A DNA stretch of 64,000 nucleotides from Phytophthora quininea (GCA_011947345.1 JAAVTG010000623.1:62001-126000), one strand, 5' to 3'; counted from the first letter of the stretch, positions 9,611-22,169 are shown. Translations and numbers: made by a program. The notes: a model not told the origin generated them from the letters alone.

Positions 9611-11272
9611 TCGTGGTGTGCTTTGACGCAGCGCTAACCGGTGTTACTGTGTTCGACTCCTCGATGGAGAAGATCTACCATGAACAGTTTGAGGTCGAGG
9701 CCGAGTGGCTCTCGGAATAGCTGTGAAATTGAAAGCAGCAAGTAAGTGACGAACGATGAGCTGAAATGGTGAATAGAACTTGAGCACGCGAATTGCGGCA
9801 ATATTGACTGAGGTTGTTACTCAAATTGCAGCACACCAAACCAATCAAACGGAAACTCCACGCCCAAGTACGACGCAAACTAGTTCGACTTCGCAACAAT
9901 ACTAATCGTCCATGCCAGCTTGACACACTAGTGAGTGCGAAAATCGCGTCCAATCTCCAGCCACCGGAACTTCTCGTCCATCTCTTATGCCAGCATCTTT
10001 GAGAACCTTGCACGTCCGTCGTCATTGGCCTTCATTCATTGCTACGTTCTCTCAGCCCGAACTCTTGCTCCAACATCTCGGGTGATTTCTCGTAGACAAC
10101 TTCCATCTTCGAATTGCGTACCTTCACACTCTTGAAGTCTGGCTCATAGCACACCATGAAACTCTTGTTGAAGTTGTCCACGCGTTCCTCCAACTCAAAA
10201 TCGTCGCTCACATTGTTCACGCATTTGAACACAACGCGACGAAAGTCTGTCACCCACAGCGAATCGATCGCCGTGTTCGAAGAAGCGTGGGCAACACCGC
10301 GATTGTCCACTTCCGGGATAAACTTGATCCCCCAGAACGTGTTGGCTCCCGAATCAAAAAGTCCACGGACATTTCCAGTCCCACATAAGAAGCCGTAATC
10401 AAGCTGGCTGGGGTACAGCGATACAAAGCCTTGTGGAATTCCACTTGCAAAGTGTGTTCCAGCTCATAGTGGCGGATCCACTTTCTTCTCAGCATTCTCT
10501 CGATCCACTCGTAATTCATCGATCTTACAATTAGTCCGACAAGATCGTCAAGAGTGTCAGGAATGGAGACAGACAGCTTGACCAATGTCTTGAACATGCA
10601 TCTTCAGAAGAACACGCCAGACGACCGGGGACGATAGCAAGGTACTATACTGCGTTTTAATCAGAATACCTTTTCGAAGGCACTTCCTGACAATGCTGTC
10701 ATCGAAGTAGCGATCTGAGAAGTGCGTGAGGAGCTCCAGAGAATTGAGCTCAGGCGTTGTCAATGACTTGAACATGTCCACAGCGTGCGAAGTTGTCATG
10801 CGTTTAAATAAACCGTAGTCATCGTGGAGGTCTCCAGTCTGCAACATGCGAACCCAATCGCCAGCCTCTGGGAATTTGATTCCACTTCTTTCATGGAAAT
10901 CGTACACCTCGTTAAGTGCACGGATAGCCGTCACACAAAGACCTACGTGACCTCCCGTGAGCATCAGCAGATTCGAGCAAAGGCAGTCCTTGCTGGCGCT
11001 GAGTCCATCAAACAATCGATGCCCTTGAACCACTTCGCCACGTACTCGTGAACCTCATCAAGACTGAAATTGCTGAGGGTGATATCTGCAGTAGACTCCT
11101 CGTCGAAATCAATGGGCGATGAGAAGACTGGCGAGTACTCGACACTCCATCCATCCGACGTCAGCATGAAAAGTTCACCGGAGAGCGTGCATCGCTCTGA
11201 ATGTACTTGACAAACCCGAGAATCGGCCGATATCCGCTAGTCTCTGGAGGGCGTCTGCCGAGTAGATCACCT
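9611..11272 (-). repeat. inverted CRN 3' module, copy A
   Basis: About 1.66 kb that is nearly identical to 16613-18285 in opposite orientation. It covers the Walker B region, the rest of the CRN body, the C-terminus and roughly 430 bases of 3' flank. The copies differ by scattered substitutions and by homopolymer-length changes. Confidence 0.85.
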
Positions 11273-12243
11273 GGGCCTCGTCTATCTCCATCAAGAAAGA
11301 TAACCGCGTTCTGGTTGTCCCCAAGCCCCACTTTCCGAATGATCAGCACTTTTCGCTTCAAGTGTAGCGCCAAATACAGCGCAAACATCATCAGGATACA
11401 CGACTTGCCTACACCTGGAGAACCCGAAACAATCGCCCTTTGGCCAGCGAGAAGACTAGGCATCAACTTCATCATTCCTTGCCAGAGCATAACTTCTTCC
11501 TGTCGCACGAAAGAATGGGAAGAGAACTCTCCATACCCTTTGAAGAACTGGTGCAGGCCTGATGTAGCAATAATGGGCTTTTAGCTTTGGTTGACCCTCT
11601 TGAGTTTCCCAAACACACGACGCAATTCTGCTTGGTTGATCTCCACGTCCTGCAGCTCCAGAGGAATGTCAATCGGATTCGAGAAGCTTTGAACTATAGG
11701 CACTTCAGCAATCACAGCGTTTTGTTTTCTCACGCCAAGTCCGTGAATTGGCTCCCATTCCTCCAAAAGTAGGTCGCTTTCATACACTGCTTGGTTCCTG
11801 TAAAACACAATATCTCGTGTCGATTGGCGGGGCAAAATACGCTGGTACACGTCTGAAACAACTCTCAGTAAGCCATGGAAGTGGTCGCGGTCTCGATGGA
11901 TTGACGTTAAAGTTGGTGGTGGGTCTGGACCGATTCCATTGTGCAGCAACTTGTACCAGACATTTCTCCACGGAGCCTCTACGATCATCGCTATCTTGGG
12001 TGATCTGCCGTAACACTGGATCGGTGCATCCGGTTGCAAGAGCGACTTTTCTTCGTATGCCGGCGAGTCTGCGTAGACTCTTAGAAACGGTGGTGCTGTC
12101 AGCTTGAGAAGGTCCTCCGCATACCGTTCATGCACAGCTCTACGGAGATAGACGACGTTTGCTTCGCTATCAGCGTATATAGCGGCCACCCTCGCCCGTG
12201 GAGTTCCTCCTACATCAACCAACTCGAACCAAATCTTCTTCAT
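10032..12243 (-). pseudogene. CRN-type effector pseudogene A
   Basis: A relic of a Crinkler-family gene: ubiquitin-like header, P-loop NTPase, C-terminal effector module. The header starts at the ATG at 12243 (MKKIWFELVDVGG). An in-frame TAA at 11581-11583 interrupts it. The same frame then continues through a Walker A motif (GSPGVGKS, about 11420). The Walker B region is scrambled by a frame change plus a 10-bp deletion relative to copy B. Further single-base differences at T-runs near 11170 and 10975 and near 10345 shift the frame. The 3' half (to 10032) is the inverted duplicate of 16613-17861. CRN proteins are host-translocated effectors of oomycetes. This copy appears unable to give a full product, although some lesions could be sequence errors. 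Confidence 0.8.
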
Positions 12244-12686
12244 CGTTGAAAGTGACAAGAAGTAAATGATGGAGGTTGACGTCACAAAAATGCTTCGTAT
12301 AGTAAAATGTCATTCTGCAAAATAACATCATACTGCGTTCAACCGTCCACTAGAGCTGTCGATCTCTCGCTCAATATATTCATTGACAACATTATAAGAA
12401 ATAGTTAGGTCGACACCAGGGTGTTCGAATGGAATTTTTTGCGACCTAGATAATGGACAAACGTCTAGGCACGACCATCCCGCCAGGCGCAATGATCTTT
12501 CACTGCACCAAATTGATGGGCAACGTCGAGAAAAATCGAACGCTCCACAGGACATTAATAAATTAAATTATCGACGGTCCCCACAAGCCGCCGAGCAGTA
12601 TCTCTCAAAACTATACGCGTCTGAAAATTTCACCGCTGCTGCAGTACTACATTCTCAAAAACGTCGTCATCTCTATAACCTTGAGC
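12244..12686. other. spacer between CRN-A and the hAT-like gene
   Basis: AT-richer spacer with a short minus-strand frame (12328-12555) that shows no motif. It probably holds the 5' flank of CRN-A and the 3' flank of the transposase gene. Confidence 0.5.
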
Positions 12687-15252
12687 TCAATTACGGTTAG
12701 ACGGCACTCGTAGTTGACTCGCAGCAGTCAGGTAATCTTTCATGGATCTCCGGATTTTCTCCAGTCCAGCTGAGCTGATATCTAACCAAGACTCATCCAG
12801 TGTTTTCGATGGAGAATTCGTCGCATCCAGATCCGGCAGCAACCCGTCCTGGACGCTCTCAAAGACCTCACGAACCGACACATCGAACGGCGTTGCTTTG
12901 TACGCAGCACGAGTGTCGGCAGTATGGTGCAGCATGTCGTCCACCGACAGCTCGCTCACAGAGCTCAGCAAGATCCTGAATTGATCCAAAGTGGACTTCA
13001 CACTAGGCCGCGTCTTCGTCGTGGCGCCGTGGCGAATTTTCGTGAGCTTTTCCCGGTGGTCGATGCTTTCCGGTACCAAGTCCTCGTTCACCCGTGAACA
13101 TTGTCGGACATGTGCTGTCCAAAAGGCTTCCGTGGAGCACGTGAACGGCACGTACGCACACACAGTCTTGGCGACCACAGCAAGCTGCGTGTGGGCCGGA
13201 TCTCCTTCATAATCGCCCCAGAAGTCCATCGGGTTGGCCGTGTTAGCAGCGTTCCACACCCCGAGTCTCCGAAATCATCCTGCTTCTTCATGTAGTCGTT
13301 GTACGATCGGATAAAGCTCGTGTCGTCAAGGTTGGGGAGCAACATCTGAGCCAAACGCATAGTTACGCCACGAGCTCGTCGAAGTCCCGAGACGCTAAGG
13401 CCAGCACCCTGTACGCGAGGATCCAACACAAGACAGGCGATGAAATGAGTCTCCACGTAGCATTGCATTCGCTTTAATAAACTTGCGAGGAGAGTGTCGT
13501 TTTCATCGTCAATCAGGGAGAGCAGGTCGCAGCGCCAAACAGCCAAATCCACAAGGCCAGTAGCTGTCCTGACGTGGTCGTCGGCAGCTCGCTCAAGGCA
13601 GATACGAAATACAGGGGTCGTAGAATCTCGTCCGTGTTGCCTAGCGCGCTCCACCGCGCACTTCGGTTGTCGATGTCGATCAGCATCTCCAGGAGTGGGG
13701 ACGAGATCGAGACGGCTTGTCTTTCGTCCGCGATAGCAGGACGCAAATAAGGCTCCAGCCGCGTAGCTTGCGTCACAGCCATGGCTAGCGACCTCCAGCT
13801 TGCAATCGACGCCCTCACAAACACACTGGCGTCTTCTTGGGCGAGGTCGACGATACTAAGGTACTCATTGTCGCCTCCTAAGCGTATTTGACGCAGCACG
13901 CTTTGACGCAGCGACGAGGTCGCCTTGAGAGCGTCTGCGATCACAGCCGCGTTGCTGAACGCTTCCTCGAGAGCTTCGCAGTTGTACGCCAGCTCGCGGA
14001 ACATGATCACCGTCTGCTGTACCATACACACCCCCATGAGGGTGAATGGTCTGGAAATGGACACCGTCGTCAGGTCACTGGACAGCAACTGCTGGCGAGC
14101 TCGCACGTACACGCCTGTCGTCGGGGCACACACGAATATCCTCATATTGTTGCTCGATTTCGGCAGCTTCGCCACTACGGAGAGCAACTCGGACATGCTA
14201 GGAACAGAACTACCATGCGACGGATCTTCTCGCTCCGCCAACACAAACGGGCGTCGACGTTCATCCACAATCAAATAGACACTGCTGCCATCCCCAACGT
14301 CCGCGTTCTTGACCACCAGCGTTCCGTATCGCGACGACGCTAAAGCAGCTTGGCACTCCACGTCGCATTCACCCGACAGTCGTCCTAACACTTTCTCCTG
14401 CACGCAAGTCGCAGTCAAAGGGAACTCTCCACTTCCAAAGCCGCCAGACGTCAGGAAAAGCTTCATGGCTTCCTGAAAACCCACGTGGTCCAGCAACCTC
14501 CACGGCGTGTTGGTCGCGATCATCGCCGTCGTCAGTTTGTTCTCGAAAGCTTCAAGTTCGTTTGGTCTGATGGTCGGAGTTTGGACTCGTGGCGGTAGCT
14601 GTGCCGGATGCACTCGGGCCACTGGCTGGGGATGGGCAGCAGGTCTAATCACAAAAGACTCGGTTGCTGTAGCCACTGCTGCTGCTGCTGTTATAGGAGC
14701 TAGAGCTGACCCATACTCCTTCCGGACGTCTTGTGGGGCTGATGGACAGTGTTGGATGTGCTGCTTCAAGCGTCCACTGATCTGCACAGTGTCCACCTGG
14801 CAGTAAATGCACCGCATCTTCTTGGGCTCCGGAGCGTCCTCAAAGTGGGCGTAGACTGGTCCTCGTTTCCGTCCTGGAGTGCCTTTGACAGGCTCCGGTG
14901 GGATTGAAATCAACCCGGCCGTTGCAACCGCTGGACGTGTAGGTGCCGGCAATGGGACTGGTATTGGGACCGTCTCACTTTGATGATAACTCAGCGAACG
15001 CGACTGGAAAATGTCGGGCCAGTCTTGATGTTTCAGGCGGAGGTGCGTCATCAGGTTTGTGTAGCCTGTATTGGTGGCTTGTGCGTAGATTTGGTTGCAG
15101 AGTCGACAGCGGTGGCGGTTGACGCATTTCGGTGGCGTCTGCTTGGACGAGGCGTCGGTGGGAGACGCTGAAGGCGACGACAGGGCAGCCACGGGCTCGG
15201 CAACGGACACAGCCTCGAAGAAGTGCTTGCAGATGGCGGCGTTCGTTGTCAT
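12687..15252 (-). mobile_element. hAT-like transposase gene with BED finger, frame-broken
   Basis: The first frame (15252-13513, 579 codons) begins with a BED-type zinc finger: CRLC, then paired His in THLRLKH. A second Cys pair (MRCIYC) with following His residues comes later. Two further frames continue the protein: 13654-13088, and 13259-12687 with a hAT C-terminal dimerisation-type segment (ANPMDFWGDYEGD). The frame shifts lie near 13560 and at a G-run near 13260, where one more G restores the frame. The element is probably an inactive hAT superfamily copy, with the caveat on homopolymer errors. Terminal repeats and an 8-bp target duplication were not found. Confidence 0.7.
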
Positions 15253-15745
15253 GGCAATAAATGTATTGGGGGAAGCGATTCCGAATATGGAAAGATTTCG
15301 TTGAAGATGTTGGATCTAAACGAAAAACGTTTCCGTTATTGTCAACATGGCTACATTCACTTCAACTCCCGTCCTCGATAGCATAAGACTTGGTGGGAGC
15401 TGTGGAAGAAAGCAGTCAGAAATTGTTCGCCTGGAATGCATCCATATGTGCTGCTCAAGTCGCCTGTGTCACCACCAGAAGGTGAGAAGCGAGATGCAAC
15501 GCAGTTTCCCGATACTAACACCTCCACAGAAGAAGTCGGACAACGGACGGAGGACGTCGTCGACCTCACAGAAAGCAACACGTCGCAGTCGCAGTCGCAG
15601 TCGCCGTCCAAGACCAACACGTACATCGATGGCGACGGAAACCTGCGCCGGAGAATTCCCACTGCCCCAGGAATCGTTGCAGAAGAATACGCTTCAGGCC
15701 CGAGGACTCCACCGCCAAGATAACACAATACCAAATCGACAGTGC
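15250..15745 (-). repeat. inverted repeat copy B (about 0.5 kb)
   Basis: The counterpart of 9050-9547. It lies directly upstream of the hAT-like gene and its inner edge coincides with that gene's start codon, so it may be the 5' non-coding part of the element. On the plus strand it carries the 95-codon frame at 15436-15723, which is almost identical to that in copy A. Confidence 0.8.
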
Positions 15746-15955
15746 CTGTGGTGTAGCTCGCCTGGATAGATTTGGTGTCCTCGGTTCCGTCTAAGCTGGC
15801 TGGGAGCACGACTGCACGGTTCAACTTGTGCGCCGGTGTCGACAAATGAAGCATTACACCGCCGATTTAGCATCACGCACCCATCAATCTAGTGGAATGA
15901 CCCCGCCATCGCAAAAGTGAATTTCCTTTTCGGACACTATCGCTTAGCCCTCACC

Positions 15956-17861
15956 ATGGAAATTGTGTTCTTCCGGGTCGTGGATACCGGCGGAAGGACT
16001 GTAGGAGATGCAGACTCGTTGCGTCTAGGACCTGACTGTCGAGTGGTGAAGCTCCGGAGGGCAGTTATTGCTCACTGTCGTCCCCGCTGGATTGGTGCAC
16101 ATTCTTCCCAACTGAGAGTTTTCGCCGACGAGGCGGCATTCCAAGCCCAAATTCCTCTCTGCGCGTCTGCTTCTGTTGAAGGCCTCGGTGACAATGGCGA
16201 CCACCCACTTGTTGTCGTTGTGCCAGCCACCGTGCAGACACCGTTTACTGTGGATGATATCAATTGCTATGGGGATCTAAATGTTGATCTGGACTCGGCG
16301 CAGACACTACAGCGACCAAAGCTTGCAAACGAGATCGTTCGCCGCTTGGATAGGACCCATTTGCTGCAAGTGCACAGCCCGCCGATGACTGGGAAGACGG
16401 TACTTGTAACGCTGGTGAGGAACGCGTTAGTGGCGAAATACACTCAGGAAGAGAGAAGGTTGGCTGCTTTTACCTTGGAGCTGCTCAAGAAGCCTGAGGC
16501 CATGGCGTTTGAAAGGTTCTTCCTCCAGCAGTGTGGTGTCAAGTGGATTGACGCTGTGCGGACGCTTCCCGAGCAGGACTTCACTGTGTATGTACTGCTA
16601 GACGAGGCCCAGGTGATCTACTCGAACAAAGACGGCAGACGCCCTCCAGAGACTAGCGGATATCGGCCGATTCTCGGGTTTGTCAAGTACATCCAGAGCG
16701 ATGCACGCTCTCCGGTGAACTTTTTCATGCTGACGTCGGATGGATGGAGTGTCGAGTACTCGCCAGTCTTCTCATCGCCCATTGATTTCGACAAGGAAGC
16801 TACTGCAGATATCACCCTCAGCAATTTCAGTCTTGACGAAGTTCACGAGTACGTGGCGAAGTCGTTCAAGGGCATCGATTGTTTGATGGACTCAGCGCCA
16901 GCAAGGACTGCCTTTTGCTCGAATCTGCTGATGCTCACGGGAGGTCACGTAGGTCTTTGTGTGACGGCTATCCGTGCACTTAACGAGGTGTACGATTTCC
17001 ATGAAAGAAGTGGAATCAAATTCCCAGAGGCTGGCGATTGGGTTCGCATGTTGCAGACTGGAGACCTCCACGATGACTACGGCTTGTTCAAACGCATGAC
17101 AAGTTCGCACGCTGTGGACATGTTCAAGTCATTGACAACGCCTGAGCTCAATTCTCTGGAGCTCCTCACGCACTTCTCAGATCGCTACTTCGATGACAGC
17201 ATTGTCAGGAAGTGCCTTCGAAAAGGTATTCTGATTAAAACGCAGGATAGTACCTTGCTATCGCCCCGGTCGTCTGGCGTGTTCTTCTGAAGATGCATGT
17301 TCAAGACATTGGTCAAGCTGTCTGTCTCCATTCCTGACACTCTTGACGATCTTGTCGGACTAATTGTAAGATCGATGAATTACGAGTGGATCGAGAGAAT
17401 GCTGAGAAGAAAGTGGATCCGCTGCTATGAGCTGGAACACACTTTGCAAGTGGAATTCTACAAGGCTTTGTATCGCTGTACCCCAGCCAGCTTGATTACG
17501 GCTTCTTATATGGGACTGGAAATGTCCGTGGACTTTTGATTCGGGAGCCAACACGTTCTGGGGGATCAAGTTTGTCCCGGAAGTGGACAATCACGGTGTT
17601 GCCCACGCTTCTTCGAACACGGCGGTCGATTCGCTGTGGCTGACAGACTTTCGTCGCGTTGTGTTCAAATGCGTGAATAATGTGAGCGACGATTTTGAGT
17701 TGGAGGAACGCGTGGACAACTTCAACAAGAGTTTCATGGTGTGCTATGACCCAGACTTCAAGAGTGTGAAGGTACGCAATTCGAAGATGGAAGTTGTCTA
17801 CGAGAAATCACCCGAGATGTTGGAGCAAGAGTTCTCGCTGAGAGAACGTAGCAATGAATGA
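15956..17861 (+). pseudogene. CRN-type effector pseudogene B
   Basis: A second CRN gene, in opposite orientation to A. The ATG at 15956 opens a header (MEIVFFRVVDTGG) and one continuous frame to 17290. A degenerate Walker A (SPPMTGKT, about 16380-16400) and an intact Walker B-like LLDEAQ (about 16595) are present. The 5' half is unrelated at base level to CRN-A, but the sequence from about 16613 on is nearly identical. A missing T near 17262 shifts the frame to TGA at 17290. The rest continues in frames 17297-17539 and about 17533-17861 after a second T-run change near 17534. It would encode a CRN-type NTPase effector if intact. Confidence 0.78.
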
Positions 17862-18285
17862 AGGCCAATGACGACGGACGTGCAAGGTTCTCAAAGATGC
17901 TGGCATAAGAGATGGACGAGAAGTTCCGGTGGCTGGAGATTGGACGCGATTTTCGCACTCACTAGTGTGTCAAGCTGGCATGGACGATTAGTATTGTTGC
18001 GAAGTCGAACTAGTTTGCGTCGTACTTGGGCGTGGAGTTTCCGTTTGATTGGTTTGGTGTGCTGCAATTTGAGTAACAACCTCAGTCAATATTGCCGCAA
18101 TTCGCGTGCTCAAGTTCTATTCACCATTTCAGCTCATCGTTCGTCACTTACTTGCTGCTTTCAATTTCACAGCTATTCCGAGAGCCACTCGGCCTCGACC
18201 TCAAACTGTTCATGGAAGATCTTCTCCATCGAGGAGTCGAACACAGTAACACCGGTTAGCGCTGCGTCAAAGCACACCACGACAA
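16613..18285 (+). repeat. inverted CRN 3' module, copy B
   Basis: Partner of 9611-11272. Near identity begins at the Walker B coding region and ends about 430 bases beyond the last CRN stop codon, so coding and 3' flank were duplicated together. Confidence 0.85.
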
Positions 18286-18324
18286 GCTTGCTGCAAAGAG
18301 CCATATGTGTTGCGATCAGCTTGG

Positions 18325-18541
18325 TTGGCTGACCGACTTTTGTCTCGTTCAGTTCCGAAAGGTGAGCGACAACGTTGAGTTGGAGCAAGTGAAGACCTGC
18401 ATGGACGGTTCCAAGAAGAGGTTCCCCTTGTGCTATGAATCAGAATGCAAGAATGTGAAAGTGCTTAATTCGACGTGGAGATTCGTTCCATTTCGTGCGA
18501 GCAGAGCCAACAGCCACGAACACTCGCTTCCTGTCTGCTAA
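18325..18541 (+). pseudogene. CRN C-terminal fragment
   Basis: The frame contains WLTDFCLVQFRKVSDNVELE and LCYESECKNVKVLNSTW. These align with the CRN-A/B C-terminal segments that contain WVTDFRRVVFKCVNNVSDD and CYEPDFKSVKVRNS. It is a diverged fragment placed directly after copy B, running into the tail of CRN-C on the other strand. Confidence 0.55.
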
Positions 18542-18614
18542 GTTGGCGTTCGCGACCACACTACTCATCAAGCCCATCATCAGGTCCATGACGACATTAC
18601 ACGCCACAACTGCA

Positions 18615-19998
18615 TCAACTGGAAACGAGTCGACACCATCCGGACGCCAGAACGTTCCTTGTCTCGGCCTTCCCACTGCACTCAAACGCGTTGGCAAAAA
18701 TTTCGATCCTCGTAGACGATTCAGAGTGTACGTGCAGCGTCACTGGTATTTGAGCGCTTTGATAGCGAGGACATTGTCCGTAACGTTGAGCCACCGACAT
18801 TCGGACGGCCGCATACAGAGATTGTTCCAATACAACATCCAGAAAGCGACCTGGACTGGTCTGGGCGAATGAATACACTTTGAAGAGCTCGAAAATACTT
18901 GCTGAGCTGCCTATCGCCTTCAACACGCAGCCCGAGTCAACACAGCTCCGCCAGTACTCCACCCATGTGTAGTGATCCTTTCGGGTTGGATCGAGAACAT
19001 AACGGCGGCGGAGTCGGTCCACCTGACCAGTGAAGATCCCAGCGCCAAATTCATTCATCAGTTCGTATTCGTATTCCATATTGACGCTCTCCACAGCAAG
19101 GTCTGTCGTAGCTTGGCTAACGAGATCCTCACGTGCCTTGCAGAACGCGCTCAAACTGCCGCCACTGAAAAAGAACTGTTCATCCACGAGATCTTCGACT
19201 GCTTTGTCCGAGTCGGAACCTGTCAGTCATGATGCGCCAGAGCACGACCTCCTCCTGCCGCACTAAGTACTTTGCTGGGAATCCACCATAGCCATTGAAG
19301 AATTTGTTGAGGTCTGGCGTCGGAAAGATGGGGTTCTCGCTCTGTTTCTCTCGAGCTAGCTCTTTAAACACGCGTCGCAGCTTCCCTCGGGTAATTTCCA
19401 AAGGCTGCAGCTCCAGATCGATTTCCACTGGATTGGAATAGCAGGGGACAAAATCACTTCGATCACCACCGCGTCCTCCTTCGTCGCGCCAATACCTTGC
19501 AACGAATCCTCCTCCTCCATGATGATGGCGCTCTTATAGGCCGTTCGATTCCTGTAAAACGCAAGATCTGCTGGTCGACGGGGCAAAACGTCTCGATAAT
19601 ACACATCAAACACAGCTAGCTGCAGGCCGAGGAAATAGTCCATGTCTTTCTTGAGTGAGATCAACGTCGATGGCAGGTCAGGACCGATCCCATTGTGCAG
19701 CATTTGGTACCACACATTTCTCCTCGAAACTTCATCGATCATGGCCGTGTTGGCCGTCTCGCCGTAAAACTTGATCGTGTGTCCGACTTTAAAGGCGAGT
19801 TCTCTTGATACGCCAGCGCGTCCGTGTAAATCGTGAGGGAAATGGAACAGCGCCTCGGAGAAGGCTATCCGCATAGATTTTGTGCACAACACACAACAAG
19901 AGCAAGACATTGGCATCGACATCAATAAACCTGGAGAGAGGATCCGCGAGGTGGGTCTCTACTGACTCGACCATCTTAATCCAGACCTTCTTCGCCAT
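18615..19998 (-). pseudogene. CRN-type effector pseudogene C
   Basis: The ATG at 19998 (MAKKVWIKMVES) starts a CRN header. The header continues through at least three frames (19998-19789, 19925-19356, 19428-19180) and matches CRN-A in blocks such as NVWYQMLHNGIGPD and YLVRQEEVVLW. The P-loop region is missing. After a stop at 19180 a last frame (19187-18615) resembles a CRN C-terminal body. The gene is therefore broken by frame changes and an internal deletion. Its 5' part is duplicated in inverted form at 24758-25143. Confidence 0.65.
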
Positions 19999-20400
19999 TT
20001 CTCCGCAAAACGTAACATGGAAACTGCGTGTTTGACTCTGCTCGTTAACTTCAAACACCAAAGCCGCGAAATTGAGCACGCGAATTCTTCAGGTACCCCG
20101 TCAAATGCCTTGGCCATCACCACAAAATGCTAGCGATCGAGAAAGAAGAAATGGTTTGCTCGTTGCCAACGCTGTTCCCAAACATGCACGTAATGAGGTG
20201 TAGTCCCAGTCCAGGCACGTAAACCACGACGCTGAAAACCACTGCTTGGTCCAGGGTAGAAGCCGTCACTTTTCCAGCAAACGAAATGAGATGCACCTTC
20301 AGCCGAGAAATATAACAAACATAGTGCAGTTGACCCAATCTTCATGCCCACAGCGTCCAGTGTGGTGTACGTGATGAGGTATATCGTTGCAGCCGTCTTG
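19720..20400 (-). repeat. inverted duplication, copy 1 (CRN header plus stem-loop DNA)
   Basis: Read on the minus strand this segment matches 24345-25060 on the plus strand. It contains the 5' CRN header and upstream sequence with three copies of the stem-loop motif (loop complement at 20190-20197, 20283-20290 and 20371-20378). The upstream flank of CRN-C therefore already contained stem-loop DNA when it was copied. Confidence 0.7.
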
Positions 20401-22169
20401 GTCCAAGCACAATAGCGGCCGTTGTTGATTTCAGCAGCCACGCATGGACGAAATAACGAGCTACACGGCCCAAGAGCAAAACGACAACAGCGTGGGAGTC
20501 CATGCGAGCTAACTGGACTAAACGGAAGCACCGCGTGGTTCATATCTGCCAGGTAGCTGATCTGGGGAGTTGGCTTGGAGCCAGGCTTCTCGCCGCTGAG
20601 TGGCGCTCTTGATACATGCCCGTCACTCACTACAGCCAGCAGAAGCACGACAGTGAAAGCACCAAATCGACGCCGCCCGCAGGTGAGAGTGCTGCTCAGC
20701 GCGCCGTATCACACCGCCCGGCCTGTGCGTCGCCCCTCGTCCGATCAGATGCCAGTTGTGCCCCGTTGCGGAGGTGAGCAGCGCTCTCCCCATCCGTTTT
20801 TCTCAACAGCAGGCTTCACTGCGTCGATGCCCGAGTCTGCAGCAAGGAGCCACCGCGTTGGCCATGGTGACGTCAAAGTGCTCCAGCAATACCTCGGGCT
20901 GGATTCTGCGGTGATGTCATGTTGCCATGTTGGGTGGAGGCGCGTGCTTCAATCGGCGGCAATGATACATGGGTTCTTTCCGGACATACCAAACTTCAGT
21001 GGTTCGAAGTATTCCTGTTGAGAGGAAGTTCCGACTAAGCTTTTCCCGGAGACCGCCTCAAGAGCTACACATGTGACGGACGGTTCATGGTCCGGTGCTG
21101 GTGGTTGGTGGCTGTCTTGGCGAGGGCCTCGACAATGCCATTAGCACGGAGATACAGCGTGAAAGGCATGCTCAGTTAGTTGTTCCTCACGCAGCAAGAT
21201 ACCCCGGCCAAAATCTGCGGCTATTATAGAACAGGATGGCAGATGGATCCTCGTGAGCATCGCGAGGCAGCATGGCGCTGCCTAGCCAGCTGCATTCCAG
21301 CCCAAGGCCATCTGGAGACACACTGCTACTAATGAGCCCAGCCCTGTCCCCAGAAATGCGCTTCTTCCAAGGCAATGAAGGCCCAATACCTGAAGTTGTG
21401 AATGACGTTGTAAATCCGAGGTCGGTGTTGGAGACTGTTTGGCCGTGACATGACCACAAACCTGCGACGACAAGTCGCTCACGACTGCTGAGGTTTTCAT
21501 GTACACGACGTGCAGCTCGACGATCTCCTCGCTCCACTTCTGTAGCAGCGCAATCGCAGGAAATGGCCTATCCGTAGAAGCGCTGGACAGGCTTCAACGA
21601 CCGCCAAGATGGGGAGGATGTTCGCCGGCAAGAACATCGCCACGAAGCAGTTCGTGGGCGTGCACAGCCACACTGAAGCGGCTGATGTCTCCATTCACAC
21701 AGGGCCAGGTGGCGCTGCCGTGACTGCGCGGATCGCAGATGCCCAGCGCCTGCAGACAACAACACACCCTTGGCTCTATTCCTGTACAGAGGGAAGCACT
21801 GTACCCTTGCGCGCCGCTTCGCAGCGTCGTAGGCGCCAGTTCCGTAGCAGACGGGGCGAAATATAACCACTTGCCGTTTGTATGCCCCACGCCGGAGAAT
21901 CGAGAAGCTGGCGGCTGGCCCGGAGTCGTCAAACAGAAACTTGAAAGGACGGACGACAGGCAGACAGCGGTGCGAGCACACACGCGGGCTGCAACCAGTT
22001 GGAGCTCCGCTCGCTTCTGCACAGGGGGCGGAAGAAGGCCATCTAATCGGTGCGCGATCCTCTCGGCCGGCAGACGCAGCGCTGTGACTGTATCTAACGC
22101 TGTCTCCACTGCCAAATCTCCGCAGACTTGGGGGCCAAAATTTGGTTCATTAAATAATCCGCCAGCGCC
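20401..22169. other. no recognised gene
   Basis: Several 70-170 codon frames overlap on both strands (for example 20575-21021 plus and 21594-22115 minus). None shows a domain, a signal peptide or a promoter-like start. It is probably repeat-derived or intergenic DNA. Confidence 0.4.

Noticed and set aside
21594..22115. 173-codon minus-strand frame
   Set aside because: Overlaps equally long frames in other phases and has no recognisable motif; probably chance in GC-rich DNA.
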